From an uncultured Clostridium sp. (GTDB lineage: Bacteria; Bacillota; Clostridia; Lachnospirales; Lachnospiraceae): a DNA stretch of 23,121 nt. Shown piece by piece: positions 15,092 to 23,121 of this stretch (positions within the stretch are counted from its first letter, which is position 1; every line of letters starts with the position of its first letter). A program made the translations under genes and the position numbers. The stretch covers positions 1 to 23,121 of the forward strand of contig CAKSBP010000046.1 of the NCBI GenBank assembly GCA_934438135.1, read 5' to 3'. Under the pieces are notes generated by a model. That model was not told the origin of the DNA, made no database searches, and saw only the letters and a list, made by a program, of their open reading frames with translations.

Positions 15092-16509
15092 TGATCAGCG
15101 ATGTGGTTTTTAAAAACCCTGCGGTTTTGGATGATAGAACTGCCTTGAAGACAGATACAGAAGAAATTACATATGGGGAATTTAAGAAACAGATTAGAAC
15201 AATTGCTGGGAAGCTGCTCTCTCTTTCATGCAGACCTGGGGATCGGATTCTTATCTGGATGAATAATAGTAAAGAACAGCTGGTATCCTATTTTGCAGTT
15301 AATCTGATTGGATGTGTAGCTGTATTGGCTGATACAAAATTTAAGAAAGAAATGGAAGATATTATTTCGGATAACCGAATAAAACTTCTACTTACCACCA
15401 GAAAACAGTTTATACAGCTTTGTGTAAAAAACGTACCAGAAGTTTTCTTTATTGAGAAGGAAATGCTGAAGGAAGAAGAATCCATGAAACTGGATTCCTA
15501 TCTGGCGGCACAGGATTTTCACAAAGAACAGCTTTCTACCGTTCTTTATACTTCGGGTTCTACGGGAAAACCGAAAGGAGTTTTAAACAGTCATGAAAAT
15601 CTGGAAGAGGCATTGAAAAATTATGCAGAAACCATGGATTTTACAAGTGAAGATAAATTTATTGGCGTAGCACCCTTTTTTCATTCCTATGCATTTGATT
15701 CCTGTATGCTGGTGGCCGTTTACCGAGGTGCACAGCTGCTTCTTATGAGTAATTTTGTACCGGCAAAAGTGCTGCGGGTGATTCAGGAAGAAAAGGCAAC
15801 GGTACTGCATGGAGTTCCATTTATGTTTCATTTAATGAGCCAGCAGCTGGATTTGGCATCTTATGATTTAAGCAGCCTGCGTCATTGTATTTCGGCTGGA
15901 AGTCGGCTGGATCAGGAGTGCCTTAGAAAATTTTACAGACAGACAGGAATTGTAGTCCATCAGGAATATGGGAGTACCGAAACAGGAACGATTGCCATTA
16001 ATTTAAGTAATGATGTGGAAAACGCAGTAAAATATGTTGGAAAGCCATTACATAATGTAAATTGCAAATTAATTCCTTATGACGAAGAGGGAAATAAAAC
16101 GTTAATGATTATTAGTAAAGGGCTGTCTCTTGGATATATTGGAGAAAAACCATTTGAACGGGATGGATATCTGACACAGGATTTGTGTGTGATTGAGGAT
16201 GGATATATCTGCATTGTTGGAAGAGCAGATAGACTGATTAATATTACAGGATTGAAAGTAAATCCACTTGAAGTAGAGCGATGCCTAAAAGAACATCCGG
16301 ATATTAAGGATGCATTCGTAAAAGGTGTTAAAAGTGGAAATTTTGGTGAAATGGTAGAAGCGGTTCTGGTAAAGAAGAGAGAAAGTCTTACGGAACAGGA
16401 AGTCGAATCATATTGTAAACAAAAACTGGCGGCATATAAAGTGCCTAGTGTGATTACCTGGGTGAAAGAAATTACAAAGTCTGGTCTTGGAAAAAGCCGG
16501 TATTTGTAA
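15091..16509 (+). CDS. ANL-superfamily adenylating ligase (acyl/amino-acyl-ACP synthetase)
   Basis: A 472-residue enzyme that would activate a carboxylic acid with ATP and pass it to a carrier thiol. Motifs in order: Y-T-S-G-S-T-G-K-P-K-G at 153-163, H-Q-E-Y-G-S-T-E-T-G at 290-299, D-G-Y-L-T-Q-D-L at 358-365 (the usual T-G-D reads T-Q-D), G-R-A-D-R-L-I-N at 377-384, and the C-terminal catalytic Lys468 in S-G-L-G-K. No condensation or carrier domain is fused, so it is a stand-alone enzyme and shorter than most acyl-CoA ligases. It overlaps the carrier gene by 1 nt. I cannot read the substrate from the pocket; a small aryl, fatty or amino acid is possible. Confidence 0.9.
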   Translation: MISDVVFKNPAVLDDRTALKTDTEEITYGEFKKQIRTIAGKLLSLSCRPGDRILIWMNNSKEQLVSYFAVNLIGCVAVLADTKFKKEMEDIISDNRIKLLLTTRKQFIQLCVKNVPEVFFIEKEMLKEEESMKLDSYLAAQDFHKEQLSTVLYTSGSTGKPKGVLNSHENLEEALKNYAETMDFTSEDKFIGVAPFFHSYAFDSCMLVAVYRGAQLLLMSNFVPAKVLRVIQEEKATVLHGVPFMFHLMSQQLDLASYDLSSLRHCISAGSRLDQECLRKFYRQTGIVVHQEYGSTETGTIAINLSNDVENAVKYVGKPLHNVNCKLIPYDEEGNKTLMIISKGLSLGYIGEKPFERDGYLTQDLCVIEDGYICIVGRADRLINITGLKVNPLEVERCLKEHPDIKDAFVKGVKSGNFGEMVEAVLVKKRESLTEQEVESYCKQKLAAYKVPSVITWVKEITKSGLGKSRYL

Positions 16510-16525
16510 AGATTAGGAGGCAGGT

Positions 16526-17494
16526 ATGAGCGAATCAAATGGTAGAAAGGGAGATTTCTGCTTTCTTGCAAATATGAAACAGTATCTCAGCACATTTGGA
16601 GTGGAAATCGAAGAGTATTGGCTTGGCGGGATTACAGGGGTAATGGGATTCTATTTTACTACTCTTAAATCAGGAATTCCTTCTGTTATCCACGGAAGAA
16701 GTAAATCTTTTGAAGGAATGTACAAAGATTTAACGGATTATTTAAAGAAGCCATTGATAAAAGAATATTTTACAAATAAAGCAGATGCCTTGGAACGGGT
16801 GCATGTACTGCTTGAGAAGAAAATTATTCCGATGATGTGGATGGACGAATTTTATCTTCCTAAAGCTTATAATTATCAGAAAAATCATTTATGGGTTATG
16901 TCTGTAATACAAAAAGAACAGGAATCTGAACTACTTATTTTTAATAATGAAGAACTTATTGTTCGAAAAGAGAGAATGAACGATTTGATATCCAGAGATG
17001 GTGTGATAGAAATTCAGTATGCATCTTATCCGGAAATAGAATGGAAGAAGACGGAACAGGAGATGGCAGGAGAAGGATTGATGCGTGTGGTGGAAAATCT
17101 GAATAAAAAAAGCACATTGCCCCAGCAGTACTTTGGGATTGCAGGAATGAAAGAATATAAAAAAGTTTTTGCCGCCTGTCAGGACTATGGAGAAATTTAT
17201 AATTATTTTTATGAAATGAACCGAGGGGGAGGATTATATAAAACAAGACGGAATATGAGACTGTTTCTTCAGTATATAGCGGAAAAGTGGAACTGCCAGG
17301 AGGCGGAAGATGCGGGGACACTTTATGCCAGTCTGGAGGAGCAATGGACCAAGATTACCAATCTGACGTTTAAACTTAGCGTATGTAAAGACCAGGCATT
17401 ACAGAAGCGAATAGAAAAGAGGCTCAATGATGCGATTCTCTGCGAAACACAGGGGGTAGAAAAAATTAATAAATTAGTGAATATGCTGTTATAG
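16526..17494 (+). CDS. BtrH-like protein with DUF4872-like C-terminus
   Basis: A 322-residue protein. The N-terminal domain matches the BtrH/C39-like family: Cys12 in D-F-C-F-L-A-N, then helix, G-G-I-T-G-V-M-G-F at 34-42, the W-M-D-E-F-Y-L strand at 105-111, and His121 in N-H-L-W-V-M. The following D position reads Asn140 (F-N-N). Residues 200-255 match DUF4872 features: N-R-G-G-G-L-Y-K-T-R-R-N-M-R-L-F-L. This is the standard two-domain plan of BtrH-type aminoacyl transferases. It is a second copy in the same operon, so two transfer steps may occur. AGGAGG lies at 16515-16520. The role as a carrier-to-amine acyltransferase is inferred from family and context. Confidence 0.78.
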   Translation: MSESNGRKGDFCFLANMKQYLSTFGVEIEEYWLGGITGVMGFYFTTLKSGIPSVIHGRSKSFEGMYKDLTDYLKKPLIKEYFTNKADALERVHVLLEKKIIPMMWMDEFYLPKAYNYQKNHLWVMSVIQKEQESELLIFNNEELIVRKERMNDLISRDGVIEIQYASYPEIEWKKTEQEMAGEGLMRVVENLNKKSTLPQQYFGIAGMKEYKKVFAACQDYGEIYNYFYEMNRGGGLYKTRRNMRLFLQYIAEKWNCQEAEDAGTLYASLEEQWTKITNLTFKLSVCKDQALQKRIEKRLNDAILCETQGVEKINKLVNMLL

Positions 17495-17513
17495 CGTCGA
17501 AGAAGGAGGAAAG

Positions 17514-18497
17514 ATGGAAAACATTATCACAGTAAAAAATTTATGTAAACAGTTTAATTATTATGAGAAAGAGGAAGGGCTAAAAAATTCCATTAAAGGA
17601 CTGTTCTCTAGAAAGAAGTTAGTTAAGGATGCCGTAAAAGATGTATCATTTCAGGTCAAGGAAGGTGAAATTATTGGATTTCTTGGAGCAAATGGAGCAG
17701 GAAAGACAACCACGTTAAAAATGCTTTCTGGAATTTTATATCCCACATCTGGCGAAATATCTGTTATGGGATACCGCCCTTCTGAACGAAAAAAAGAGTT
17801 TAAAAGGCAGTTTTCTATTGTAATGGGACAGAAAAACCAGCTTTGGTGGGATCTCCCTGCCAGTGAATCATTAGAATTAAACCGCTGTATCTATGAAATC
17901 AATAAGAAGGAGTATCAGGAAATTGTAGATTATCTGACGGAACTTCTGGATGTGAAAAGCCTGTTAAATGTTCAGGTGCGGAGGCTTTCATTGGGCGAGC
18001 GTATGAAAATGGAACTGATTGCATCATTAATCTATCGTCCTAAAGTTTTATTCCTGGATGAGCCAAGTATCGGATTGGATATTATTTCTCAGAAAACAAT
18101 TCAGGATTTTATATATCAGTATAATAAGGAATTTAAAACAACCATTATTCTTACCAGCCATTACATGAATGACATTGAGAAGCTATGTAAAAGAACTATT
18201 ATATTAAATCATGGAACGATTGTTTACGATGGAAGTTTGAAAGAAGTAAACGGTGTCTTTGGACAGGATAAACTTTTAAAATTCCAGCTGGGTTCTAATA
18301 TTCCGGAGAAGACGGTTGCTAACTATGGAACAATTGTAAGGCATGAACATATGAATTATACTCTTCGGGTTCCAAAAGGTGAGGTAAAATCATGTGCTAT
18401 GGAACTGCTTCAGAATCTGCCAATTAATGATTTTAATGTAGAAGATATTCCGGTGGAAGAGGGAATTGCAAAGCTTTACAAAAAGGAGGAGGGATAA
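17514..18497 (+). CDS. ABC-2 type exporter, ATP-binding subunit
   Basis: A 327-residue ATPase. Walker A is G-A-N-G-A-G-K-T at 58-65, the Q-loop Gln106, the signature L-S-L-G-E at 158-162, Walker B V-L-F-L-D-E-P at 178-184 and the H-loop His216. The extended N-terminal insert (residues 17-40, charged) and W-W-D-L-P-A-S-E-S segment are typical of the uncharacterised ABC-2 ATPase group that pairs with two related permeases (COG4586 type). It is directly followed by both permeases, so the three form one transporter. The context says export of the cluster product or self-resistance. Cytoplasmic face of the membrane. Confidence 0.95.
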   Translation: MENIITVKNLCKQFNYYEKEEGLKNSIKGLFSRKKLVKDAVKDVSFQVKEGEIIGFLGANGAGKTTTLKMLSGILYPTSGEISVMGYRPSERKKEFKRQFSIVMGQKNQLWWDLPASESLELNRCIYEINKKEYQEIVDYLTELLDVKSLLNVQVRRLSLGERMKMELIASLIYRPKVLFLDEPSIGLDIISQKTIQDFIYQYNKEFKTTIILTSHYMNDIEKLCKRTIILNHGTIVYDGSLKEVNGVFGQDKLLKFQLGSNIPEKTVANYGTIVRHEHMNYTLRVPKGEVKSCAMELLQNLPINDFNVEDIPVEEGIAKLYKKEEG

Positions 18498-19307
18498 GTG
18501 AAAGGAATCGAAATGTATTGGAAATCTTTTAAGTTAGGATTGCAGAACTCTTTAGAGTACCGATTTGATTTTTTATTAGGAATTGTCAGTACTATAGTAC
18601 CTACGATTACTCAGTTGTTTTTATGGACAGCAATGTTTGAAAGTTCGGAAAATGGAATTGTTTATGGATATACATATTCTTCTATGATTATGTATACCAT
18701 TCTGGCAGGTGTTGTTTCTAAGTTAATGGCAGCTGGCTGTGAGTGGGATGTGGCAGGGGATATACGGGACGGAGGATTGAATAAATATATTGTTAAGCCA
18801 ATGGGATATTTCAGGTATCGTGTATGCTGTTTCCTAGGTCAGAAATCAGTGCAGTTTATCCTGTTTTTAATGATTTTTGCAGTCATTTTAATCATTGCAC
18901 GGATAAATTCTTTTTTTACGGTATCACCTGAGCGATTGATTTATTTTGCTGTATCAGCAGTGCTTGGGATTATGATAAATATGTTTCTAGGATTTATGGT
19001 AAGTGTGATTGCATTTTGGATTACAGAAGCATGGTCTGCATTTTTGATTCTGAGCCTTGCAATTAATATTGCAAGTGGGGGAGTATTTCCACTTGATATC
19101 TTTGGCGAAAAAATTCTGGCTGTATTAAAAGTGCTTCCATTTCAGTATACGGTCTATTTTCCAATTAATATTTTAAATGGAAATATTCCAATTGGTGAGA
19201 TTCTTCCCAGTCTGTGTATTCAGGCAGTTTGGATTATAATCTTGTGTTTTTTGCTTCAGGTACTTTGGAAAATTGGACTAAAAAAATATGAGGCAGTAGG
19301 AGGATGA
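18498..19307 (+). CDS. ABC-2 type transporter permease 1
   Basis: A 269-residue protein with six predicted membrane segments. It has the short amphipathic N-terminus and the E-W-D-V-A-G-D-I-R-D-G-G-L-N-K-Y-I coupling region (about 92-108) of the ABC2_membrane_6/DUF990 family. It starts with GTG directly after the stop of the ATPase gene, with GGAGG at 18485-18490. It pairs with the next permease to form a heterodimeric channel. Substrate not readable. Confidence 0.88.
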   Translation: MKGIEMYWKSFKLGLQNSLEYRFDFLLGIVSTIVPTITQLFLWTAMFESSENGIVYGYTYSSMIMYTILAGVVSKLMAAGCEWDVAGDIRDGGLNKYIVKPMGYFRYRVCCFLGQKSVQFILFLMIFAVILIIARINSFFTVSPERLIYFAVSAVLGIMINMFLGFMVSVIAFWITEAWSAFLILSLAINIASGGVFPLDIFGEKILAVLKVLPFQYTVYFPINILNGNIPIGEILPSLCIQAVWIIILCFLLQVLWKIGLKKYEAVGG

Positions 19308-19311
19308 CAAA

Positions 19312-20124
19312 TTGAAGTATATATTAAAGGAAATCGGGAGACATATTTATATCTACTGGAAGTTTGTGAAGAACTGTCTGATTAAGCTGATGATTTACCG
19401 TGCAAATTTCTTTATGAGCATGGCGGTAGAACTTTCATTCTTATTTACCAAACTTTTGTATGTGATTGTTGTATATAATGCCGGATGTAAAATTAAAGGA
19501 TTTACACCGGATCAGATTTTACTGTATTCGGGAACATTTATCATTATGTCGGGAATACACGTTTCTCTGTTCTTTTTCAATTTCTCAAAGATACAGGAAT
19601 ATGTAAAGGAAGGAGAACTGGATATGTTCATTACTAAGCCAGTCTCTCTTCAGTTTATGGTAACTCTTCGAAATGTAGATATTGCTACGGCGGTACCTAA
19701 TATTGCAGCAGGAATTATCTGTACGGTAATGGGATGGCGTAAAGCCCAGATTCCGTTTACAGCAGTAAATTTCTTTGGATACCTTGGTTTTATCTTTACA
19801 GGTGTAATTGTGGCATATTGTGTGACACTGATTCCAGAATTGTTGTGCTTCTGGACGATTAAAGGCTCTGCAGTACATGAATTATCGGACGCTTTATGGG
19901 GAATGAACAATATGCCTATGAAGATTTATAAAAAGTGGATGCAGAATATTGGAACTTTTTTATTCCCTCTCTTTTTGATCAGCAATAATTCGTTTTTATT
20001 TGTAATAGGAGAATTGGATGGAAGGGCAGTTCTATGGGGAATTTTGTCTCCCGTTATTTTAATTGTTCTGGTTCGTCTGGTTTGGAAAAAGGCAATTCAG
20101 AATTATACAAGTGCGAGCAGCTAG
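19312..20124 (+). CDS. ABC-2 type transporter permease 2
   Basis: A 270-residue polytopic membrane protein of the same family, with the equivalent V-K-E-G-E-L-D-M-F-I-T-K-P coupling segment near 97-109. The start is TTG at 19312, supported by AGGAGG at 19298-19303 with 8 nt spacing and by lying 4 nt after the preceding stop. It completes the exporter. Confidence 0.88.
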   Translation: MKYILKEIGRHIYIYWKFVKNCLIKLMIYRANFFMSMAVELSFLFTKLLYVIVVYNAGCKIKGFTPDQILLYSGTFIIMSGIHVSLFFFNFSKIQEYVKEGELDMFITKPVSLQFMVTLRNVDIATAVPNIAAGIICTVMGWRKAQIPFTAVNFFGYLGFIFTGVIVAYCVTLIPELLCFWTIKGSAVHELSDALWGMNNMPMKIYKKWMQNIGTFLFPLFLISNNSFLFVIGELDGRAVLWGILSPVILIVLVRLVWKKAIQNYTSASS

Positions 20125-20135
20125 GAGGTATGTTG

Positions 20136-21056
20136 ATGAAAGAGAAAAAATCTTCCGTGGTGATTCCAACTTATAATAAGAAAGAACGGCTGGCACTGAC
20201 ACTGGAGTCATTCAGGTATCAGACAGCCAGTCCAGATACCTTTGAAGTGATTGTTGTGGATGATGGTTCTACGGATGGAACCAAAGAGATGCTTGAGAAC
20301 TGGCAGGGAGCATTTGAACTTCGTTATATCTTCCAGAATAATGGAGGACGTTCTATAGCAAGAAACAGAGGAATCCAGGAGGCACAGTCGGAACTGATTA
20401 TTTTCTGCGATGATGATTTAATTGCCTCGAAAGAGTTTGTTGAAGCTCATCAGAAAGCGCATGAGCGGAAGAACTGCATGGCTCATGGGATTATTTATAA
20501 TCTTCCATTTTTGAAATTTTTTAAGAATCCATCTACAGGAGAAATGTATGAAGGGATGGATGGAAATTCTCTGGTTGAGGTAAAAAAATACTGTATTCAG
20601 AAGGAAGATATAAAAGATATAGAAAGAATAAAAGGCCAGAGCCGGAAAACATTAATCGAGAAAATTATCCATTCTGTTTTCGAGGAAAAACGAATGAAAT
20701 ATGAGTGGCTCTCCTGTACAGGAGCAAATTTTTCCTGTGAGAAAAAGCTTCTTATTCAGGTAGGATTATTTGATGAACGTTTGGGAAAGAAATGGGGAGC
20801 AGAGGATTTTGAACTTGGTTACCGGCTGTTCAAACAGCAGATTCCATTTGTCTATCTGGAGGATGCATGCAATTACCATATGATGCATGCACGTATGGAT
20901 TTTAAAGAGGCATTGGAAGAATCCAGCCACAGGTTTTATGAACTGCATCCGGAGGATTTTATTTATTTTTTACCCAAACTGCTTTCGGGTGAAATCCGAA
21001 GCATAGAAAACTATGAGAGCTATATTAATTTACATAAAAAAAGCAAAGGAGAATGA
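20136..21056 (+). CDS. Family 2 glycosyltransferase
   Basis: A 306-residue GT-A enzyme. V-V-I-P-T-Y-N at 8-14, V-D-D-G-S-T-D-G-T at 41-49, G-G-R-S-I-A-R-N-R-G at 70-79, and the metal-binding D-D-D at 92-94 are all present. A second motif W-G-A-E-D-F-E-L-G at 220-228 resembles the galactosyltransferase C-terminal domain (family 7 C type), where E-D supplies the catalytic base. No membrane segment is seen. The start at 20136 has AGGAGG at 20123-20128 with 7 nt spacing; the ATG at 20130 is too close and the longer frame from 20034 lies inside the permease gene. It would attach a sugar to the cluster scaffold. Confidence 0.92.
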   Translation: MKEKKSSVVIPTYNKKERLALTLESFRYQTASPDTFEVIVVDDGSTDGTKEMLENWQGAFELRYIFQNNGGRSIARNRGIQEAQSELIIFCDDDLIASKEFVEAHQKAHERKNCMAHGIIYNLPFLKFFKNPSTGEMYEGMDGNSLVEVKKYCIQKEDIKDIERIKGQSRKTLIEKIIHSVFEEKRMKYEWLSCTGANFSCEKKLLIQVGLFDERLGKKWGAEDFELGYRLFKQQIPFVYLEDACNYHMMHARMDFKEALEESSHRFYELHPEDFIYFLPKLLSGEIRSIENYESYINLHKKSKGE

Positions 21057-21062
21057 AGAATT

Positions 21063-21329
21063 ATGGAAAGAAAAGAGATTTATGAAAATATGAAACAGGC
21101 AATCTGTTCTGTATTAAGGAAAGATGTTGATTTTACAGGAATTACAGAGGATACGGATATTGTAGAAGCATTAAACCTGAATTCGATTGTTGCAATTGAA
21201 CTGGTTGTCCGTATGGAAACTTTATTTGATATTGAAATCGATGATGAGGATTTAAGCATTGACTTATTCCGCACATTAAAGAGCATGGCAGTGTATATTG
21301 AAAAAAAACAGGCAGGTGCCAATGAATAA
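21063..21329 (+). CDS. Acyl carrier protein 2
   Basis: An 88-residue acidic carrier-like protein. The attachment serine is Ser41 in N-L-N-S-I-V-A-I-E-L-V, where canonical D-S-L reads N-S-I. Helix II (L-V-V-R-M-E-T-L-F-D-I-E-I) is typical. It is poorly similar to the first carrier protein of this operon apart from the general plan, so the two may serve different partners. Its 3' end overlaps the radical SAM gene by 8 nt, linking those two products. Confidence 0.85.
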   Translation: MERKEIYENMKQAICSVLRKDVDFTGITEDTDIVEALNLNSIVAIELVVRMETLFDIEIDDEDLSIDLFRTLKSMAVYIEKKQAGANE

Positions 21330-22299
21330 GGTGAAACTCGTTCAGATTGAACCTACAACCAGATGTAATTTTCAGTGTGCCTTTTGTTCTGGCCGGCATA
21401 TGAAGCAGATGGATTTAGAGTTTCATACGTTTCAAAAAGTTGTTGACGAAATCCCTGGTATTTCCTGTATGGAGCTCCAGGGAGAAGGTGAGCCTTTTCT
21501 CCATCCGGATATCTATAAGATGATTCGGTATGCCAAGGATCATGGAATTCAGGTATGCAGTATTACAAATGGAAGCATGCTGACTGAAGAAAATGTGGAA
21601 AAAATCCTGGACAGTGGACTGGATAGTCTGAATATTTCGATAGAATCACCAGTTCCAGAGGAGTTTCACAACATCCGAGGAGGAAATCTGGAGAAAATCA
21701 TAGAAGGTATTCGGACGCTGGTACGTAGAAAGAAAGAGAGAAAAATTTCCAGACCGGTAGTAGGATTTTCCGTAACGGTTTTAAAAAGCACGGCATCTAA
21801 ACTAAAGGATATTTTTAAATTATATCAGAAATTAGGAATGGATGGTGGAATTGCTATTCAATTTTTAAATGCGTCCAAAGAATACAGCCGTTATTATACG
21901 GAAAAGGAAAATGCTGAGTATCTGTCGAAAAAGGAACAGCTTTTGGTGCGACGAAATTATTTCAGGGCACTTCGGTATATTGAAGTGAATGATCAGATAG
22001 AGCATTTTTTTACTAAGATTGAAGAAGATGTAAAAGAAAATTCCGGACAGACTGGTTATTGTGTCTGGCTGGAAAATGCAGTTTATGTGAGTTGTCAGGG
22101 ATATGTTTCTTCCTGCGTTTATATGAAAGATGGGGAACATTTTGGTCTTGGACAAATTGAACAGGATGGAATACAGAAGATACTGGATGCCAGAGAAAGG
22201 GAAAGAGCAGCCATCCGGAACATGGAACCAACAAAAAGATGTTGTTATTTAAAGTGTGAAGTGGTGAAACAGATAGAAGAACAGAAAAAAGATATATAG
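21322..22299 (+). CDS. Radical SAM enzyme with SPASM-like C-terminus
   Basis: A 325-residue enzyme. The 4Fe-4S motif C-N-F-Q-C-A-F-C (Cys15, 19, 22) binds S-adenosylmethionine, followed by the G-E-G-E-P motif at 54-58 and the S-I-T-N-G strand at 80-84. The tail carries Cys247, 258, 265, 307, 308 and 312, matching a SPASM or twitch-type auxiliary cluster region. BtrN of butirosin biosynthesis, a radical SAM dehydrogenase with such a domain, is a formal parallel; peptide or carrier-bound substrates are equally possible. The ATG at 21322 is preferred over 21298 because it overlaps the carrier gene by only 8 nt, though its ribosome site is weak. Confidence 0.88.
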   Translation: MNKVKLVQIEPTTRCNFQCAFCSGRHMKQMDLEFHTFQKVVDEIPGISCMELQGEGEPFLHPDIYKMIRYAKDHGIQVCSITNGSMLTEENVEKILDSGLDSLNISIESPVPEEFHNIRGGNLEKIIEGIRTLVRRKKERKISRPVVGFSVTVLKSTASKLKDIFKLYQKLGMDGGIAIQFLNASKEYSRYYTEKENAEYLSKKEQLLVRRNYFRALRYIEVNDQIEHFFTKIEEDVKENSGQTGYCVWLENAVYVSCQGYVSSCVYMKDGEHFGLGQIEQDGIQKILDARERERAAIRNMEPTKRCCYLKCEVVKQIEEQKKDI

Positions 22300-22315
22300 A
22301 AAAGCGGTGAAAAAG

Positions 22316-23035
22316 ATGGAAAAAGGAAATTTGTTGATCCGTAATATTACTCAGGTACAGTCAAAAATTGGTGCACTTGCTCCTGCAAAGAGAATTCTTG
22401 TGTTGGCACCGCATCAGGATGATGAATTGATTGGCTGCGGTGGCACAATTCTTTCTTATTTAAAAGAAGGTGCCAAGGTACAAATCATGTATATGACCGA
22501 TGGCAGATATGGCATTATGAATGGAGACGCAGATATAAGGAAAAAAGAGGCAGAACAGGTGTGGAAAGGAACTGGAGCTAAGCTGGTTTTTCTTGGAATT
22601 GAAGATTCTCATTTGTTTGAGTCTAATGCGGTAGAATCTATCCAGAAATGCATTCAGGAATATCAGCCGGATTTGATTTTTACCCCGTGGTTATTAGACC
22701 AGCATATTGATCATCAGTATACAACTGGATTCTTACAAAAAGCACTAAAAAATCTGCCTGATTATGAGGTGGCAGTTGCTATGTATGAAGTAATGAGTCC
22801 TTTGTATGCAAATTTGATGGTGAATATTACAAAAGAGTTTTCAAAGAAGAAAGAAATGCTGGAACAGTACAAATCCCAGTTAAAGTTTATGCATATTGTA
22901 GAAATCACAGAAGCATTAAATGCATATCGTGGGAAATGTATGCACTTACGGACAATAAAGCAGGCAGAGGCATTTCATTATGGTGAAAAGAAATTCTTTT
23001 TAAGCGTTGTAGATGAATTAATTAGTATATTTTAG
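22316..23035 (+). CDS. PIG-L/LmbE-family deacetylase
   Basis: A 239-residue zinc-dependent deacetylase. The motif P-H-Q-D-D-E at 32-37 supplies the metal ligands His33 and Asp36 and the catalytic Asp35; H-I-D-H at 130-133 gives the third ligand. Such enzymes remove acetyl groups from N-acetylglucosamine derivatives, for example in GPI, mycothiol, bacillithiol and aminoglycoside pathways. In this operon it would free an amine on the sugar added by the glycosyltransferase, creating an acceptor for the BtrH-type transferases. A GTG at 22307 also opens the frame; ATG 22316 is chosen with moderate confidence. No signal peptide is seen. Confidence 0.9.
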   Translation: MEKGNLLIRNITQVQSKIGALAPAKRILVLAPHQDDELIGCGGTILSYLKEGAKVQIMYMTDGRYGIMNGDADIRKKEAEQVWKGTGAKLVFLGIEDSHLFESNAVESIQKCIQEYQPDLIFTPWLLDQHIDHQYTTGFLQKALKNLPDYEVAVAMYEVMSPLYANLMVNITKEFSKKKEMLEQYKSQLKFMHIVEITEALNAYRGKCMHLRTIKQAEAFHYGEKKFFLSVVDELISIF

Positions 23036-23121
23036 AAACATAAGATGATCTCTCGGAATCTTGAGTGATTACTGCCAGCGTAGCTGGCATACGTACTTTG
23101 GTAAGTAAATATTATCTAAAA
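23036..23121 (+). other. Window end: stem-loops, no gene
   Basis: GCCAGC (23074-23079) and GCTGGC (23083-23088) form a perfect stem with a GTA loop. TACTT/AAGTA follows at 23095-23108. No T run is present, so I do not call it a terminator; the operon could continue past the window. Confidence 0.5.

Noticed and set aside
16077..16571. 164-codon open frame on the minus strand
   Set aside because: It lies fully antisense to the ligase and the start of the BtrH-like gene, whose motifs are unambiguous; no ribosome site or family signature.
21298..21321. Earlier start of the radical SAM gene
   Set aside because: Would deepen the overlap with the carrier gene and has no ribosome site before it.

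Overview
The window looks like chromosome from a low-GC anaerobic Firmicute, most likely a gut Lachnospiraceae. The reasons are an AT-rich base composition, strong AGGAGG-type ribosome sites, a tryptophan T-box leader, a NifX-like/DUF134 pair, a GH31 alpha-xylosidase under an AraC regulator, and TTG/GTG starts in tightly packed operons. I saw no rRNA, tRNA, IS element or CRISPR array.

Left part (1-11.2 kb), mostly housekeeping and accessory genes. A divergent FabH-fold protein comes first; its frame is open to the left edge and only one of the three catalytic residues is kept. It is followed by a T-box-controlled stand-alone TrpB2-type tryptophan synthase beta chain, an EamA transporter and a tRNA-dihydrouridine synthase. 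A terminator that can work on both strands separates these from a leftward M50-type membrane metalloprotease. A NifX-like protein with a His/Cys-rich tail then stands before a DUF134 regulator and a FabG-type reductase. A leftward AraC regulator and a rightward GH31 alpha-xylosidase diverge from an intergenic region that carries a 13-nt direct repeat, a likely operator pair.

Right part (11.4-23.0 kb), the most interesting region. Thirteen same-strand genes are spaced from -8 to +19 nt and read as one operon. In order they are: a BtrH/C39-fold protein with a large extra C-terminal region; two U32-fold Fe-S proteins that look like a UbiU/UbiV pair; an acyl carrier protein; an ANL-type adenylating ligase; a second BtrH-type protein with a DUF4872-like C-terminus; an ABC-2 exporter (ATPase plus two permeases); a family 2 glycosyltransferase; a second carrier protein; a radical SAM enzyme with a SPASM-like tail; and a PIG-L deacetylase.

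This is the logic of a carrier-protein-based biosynthetic cluster with no ketosynthase or NRPS condensation domain. An acid would be activated and loaded on a carrier, modified, and transferred by BtrH-type acyltransferases to an amine, perhaps an amino sugar made by the glycosyltransferase and freed by the deacetylase. The product would then be exported. The set recalls the tailoring half of butirosin biosynthesis (BtrH, BtrI, BtrN, BtrM, BtrD) but shows no 2-deoxystreptamine genes here. The product is unknown, and this is my leading candidate for an undescribed system.
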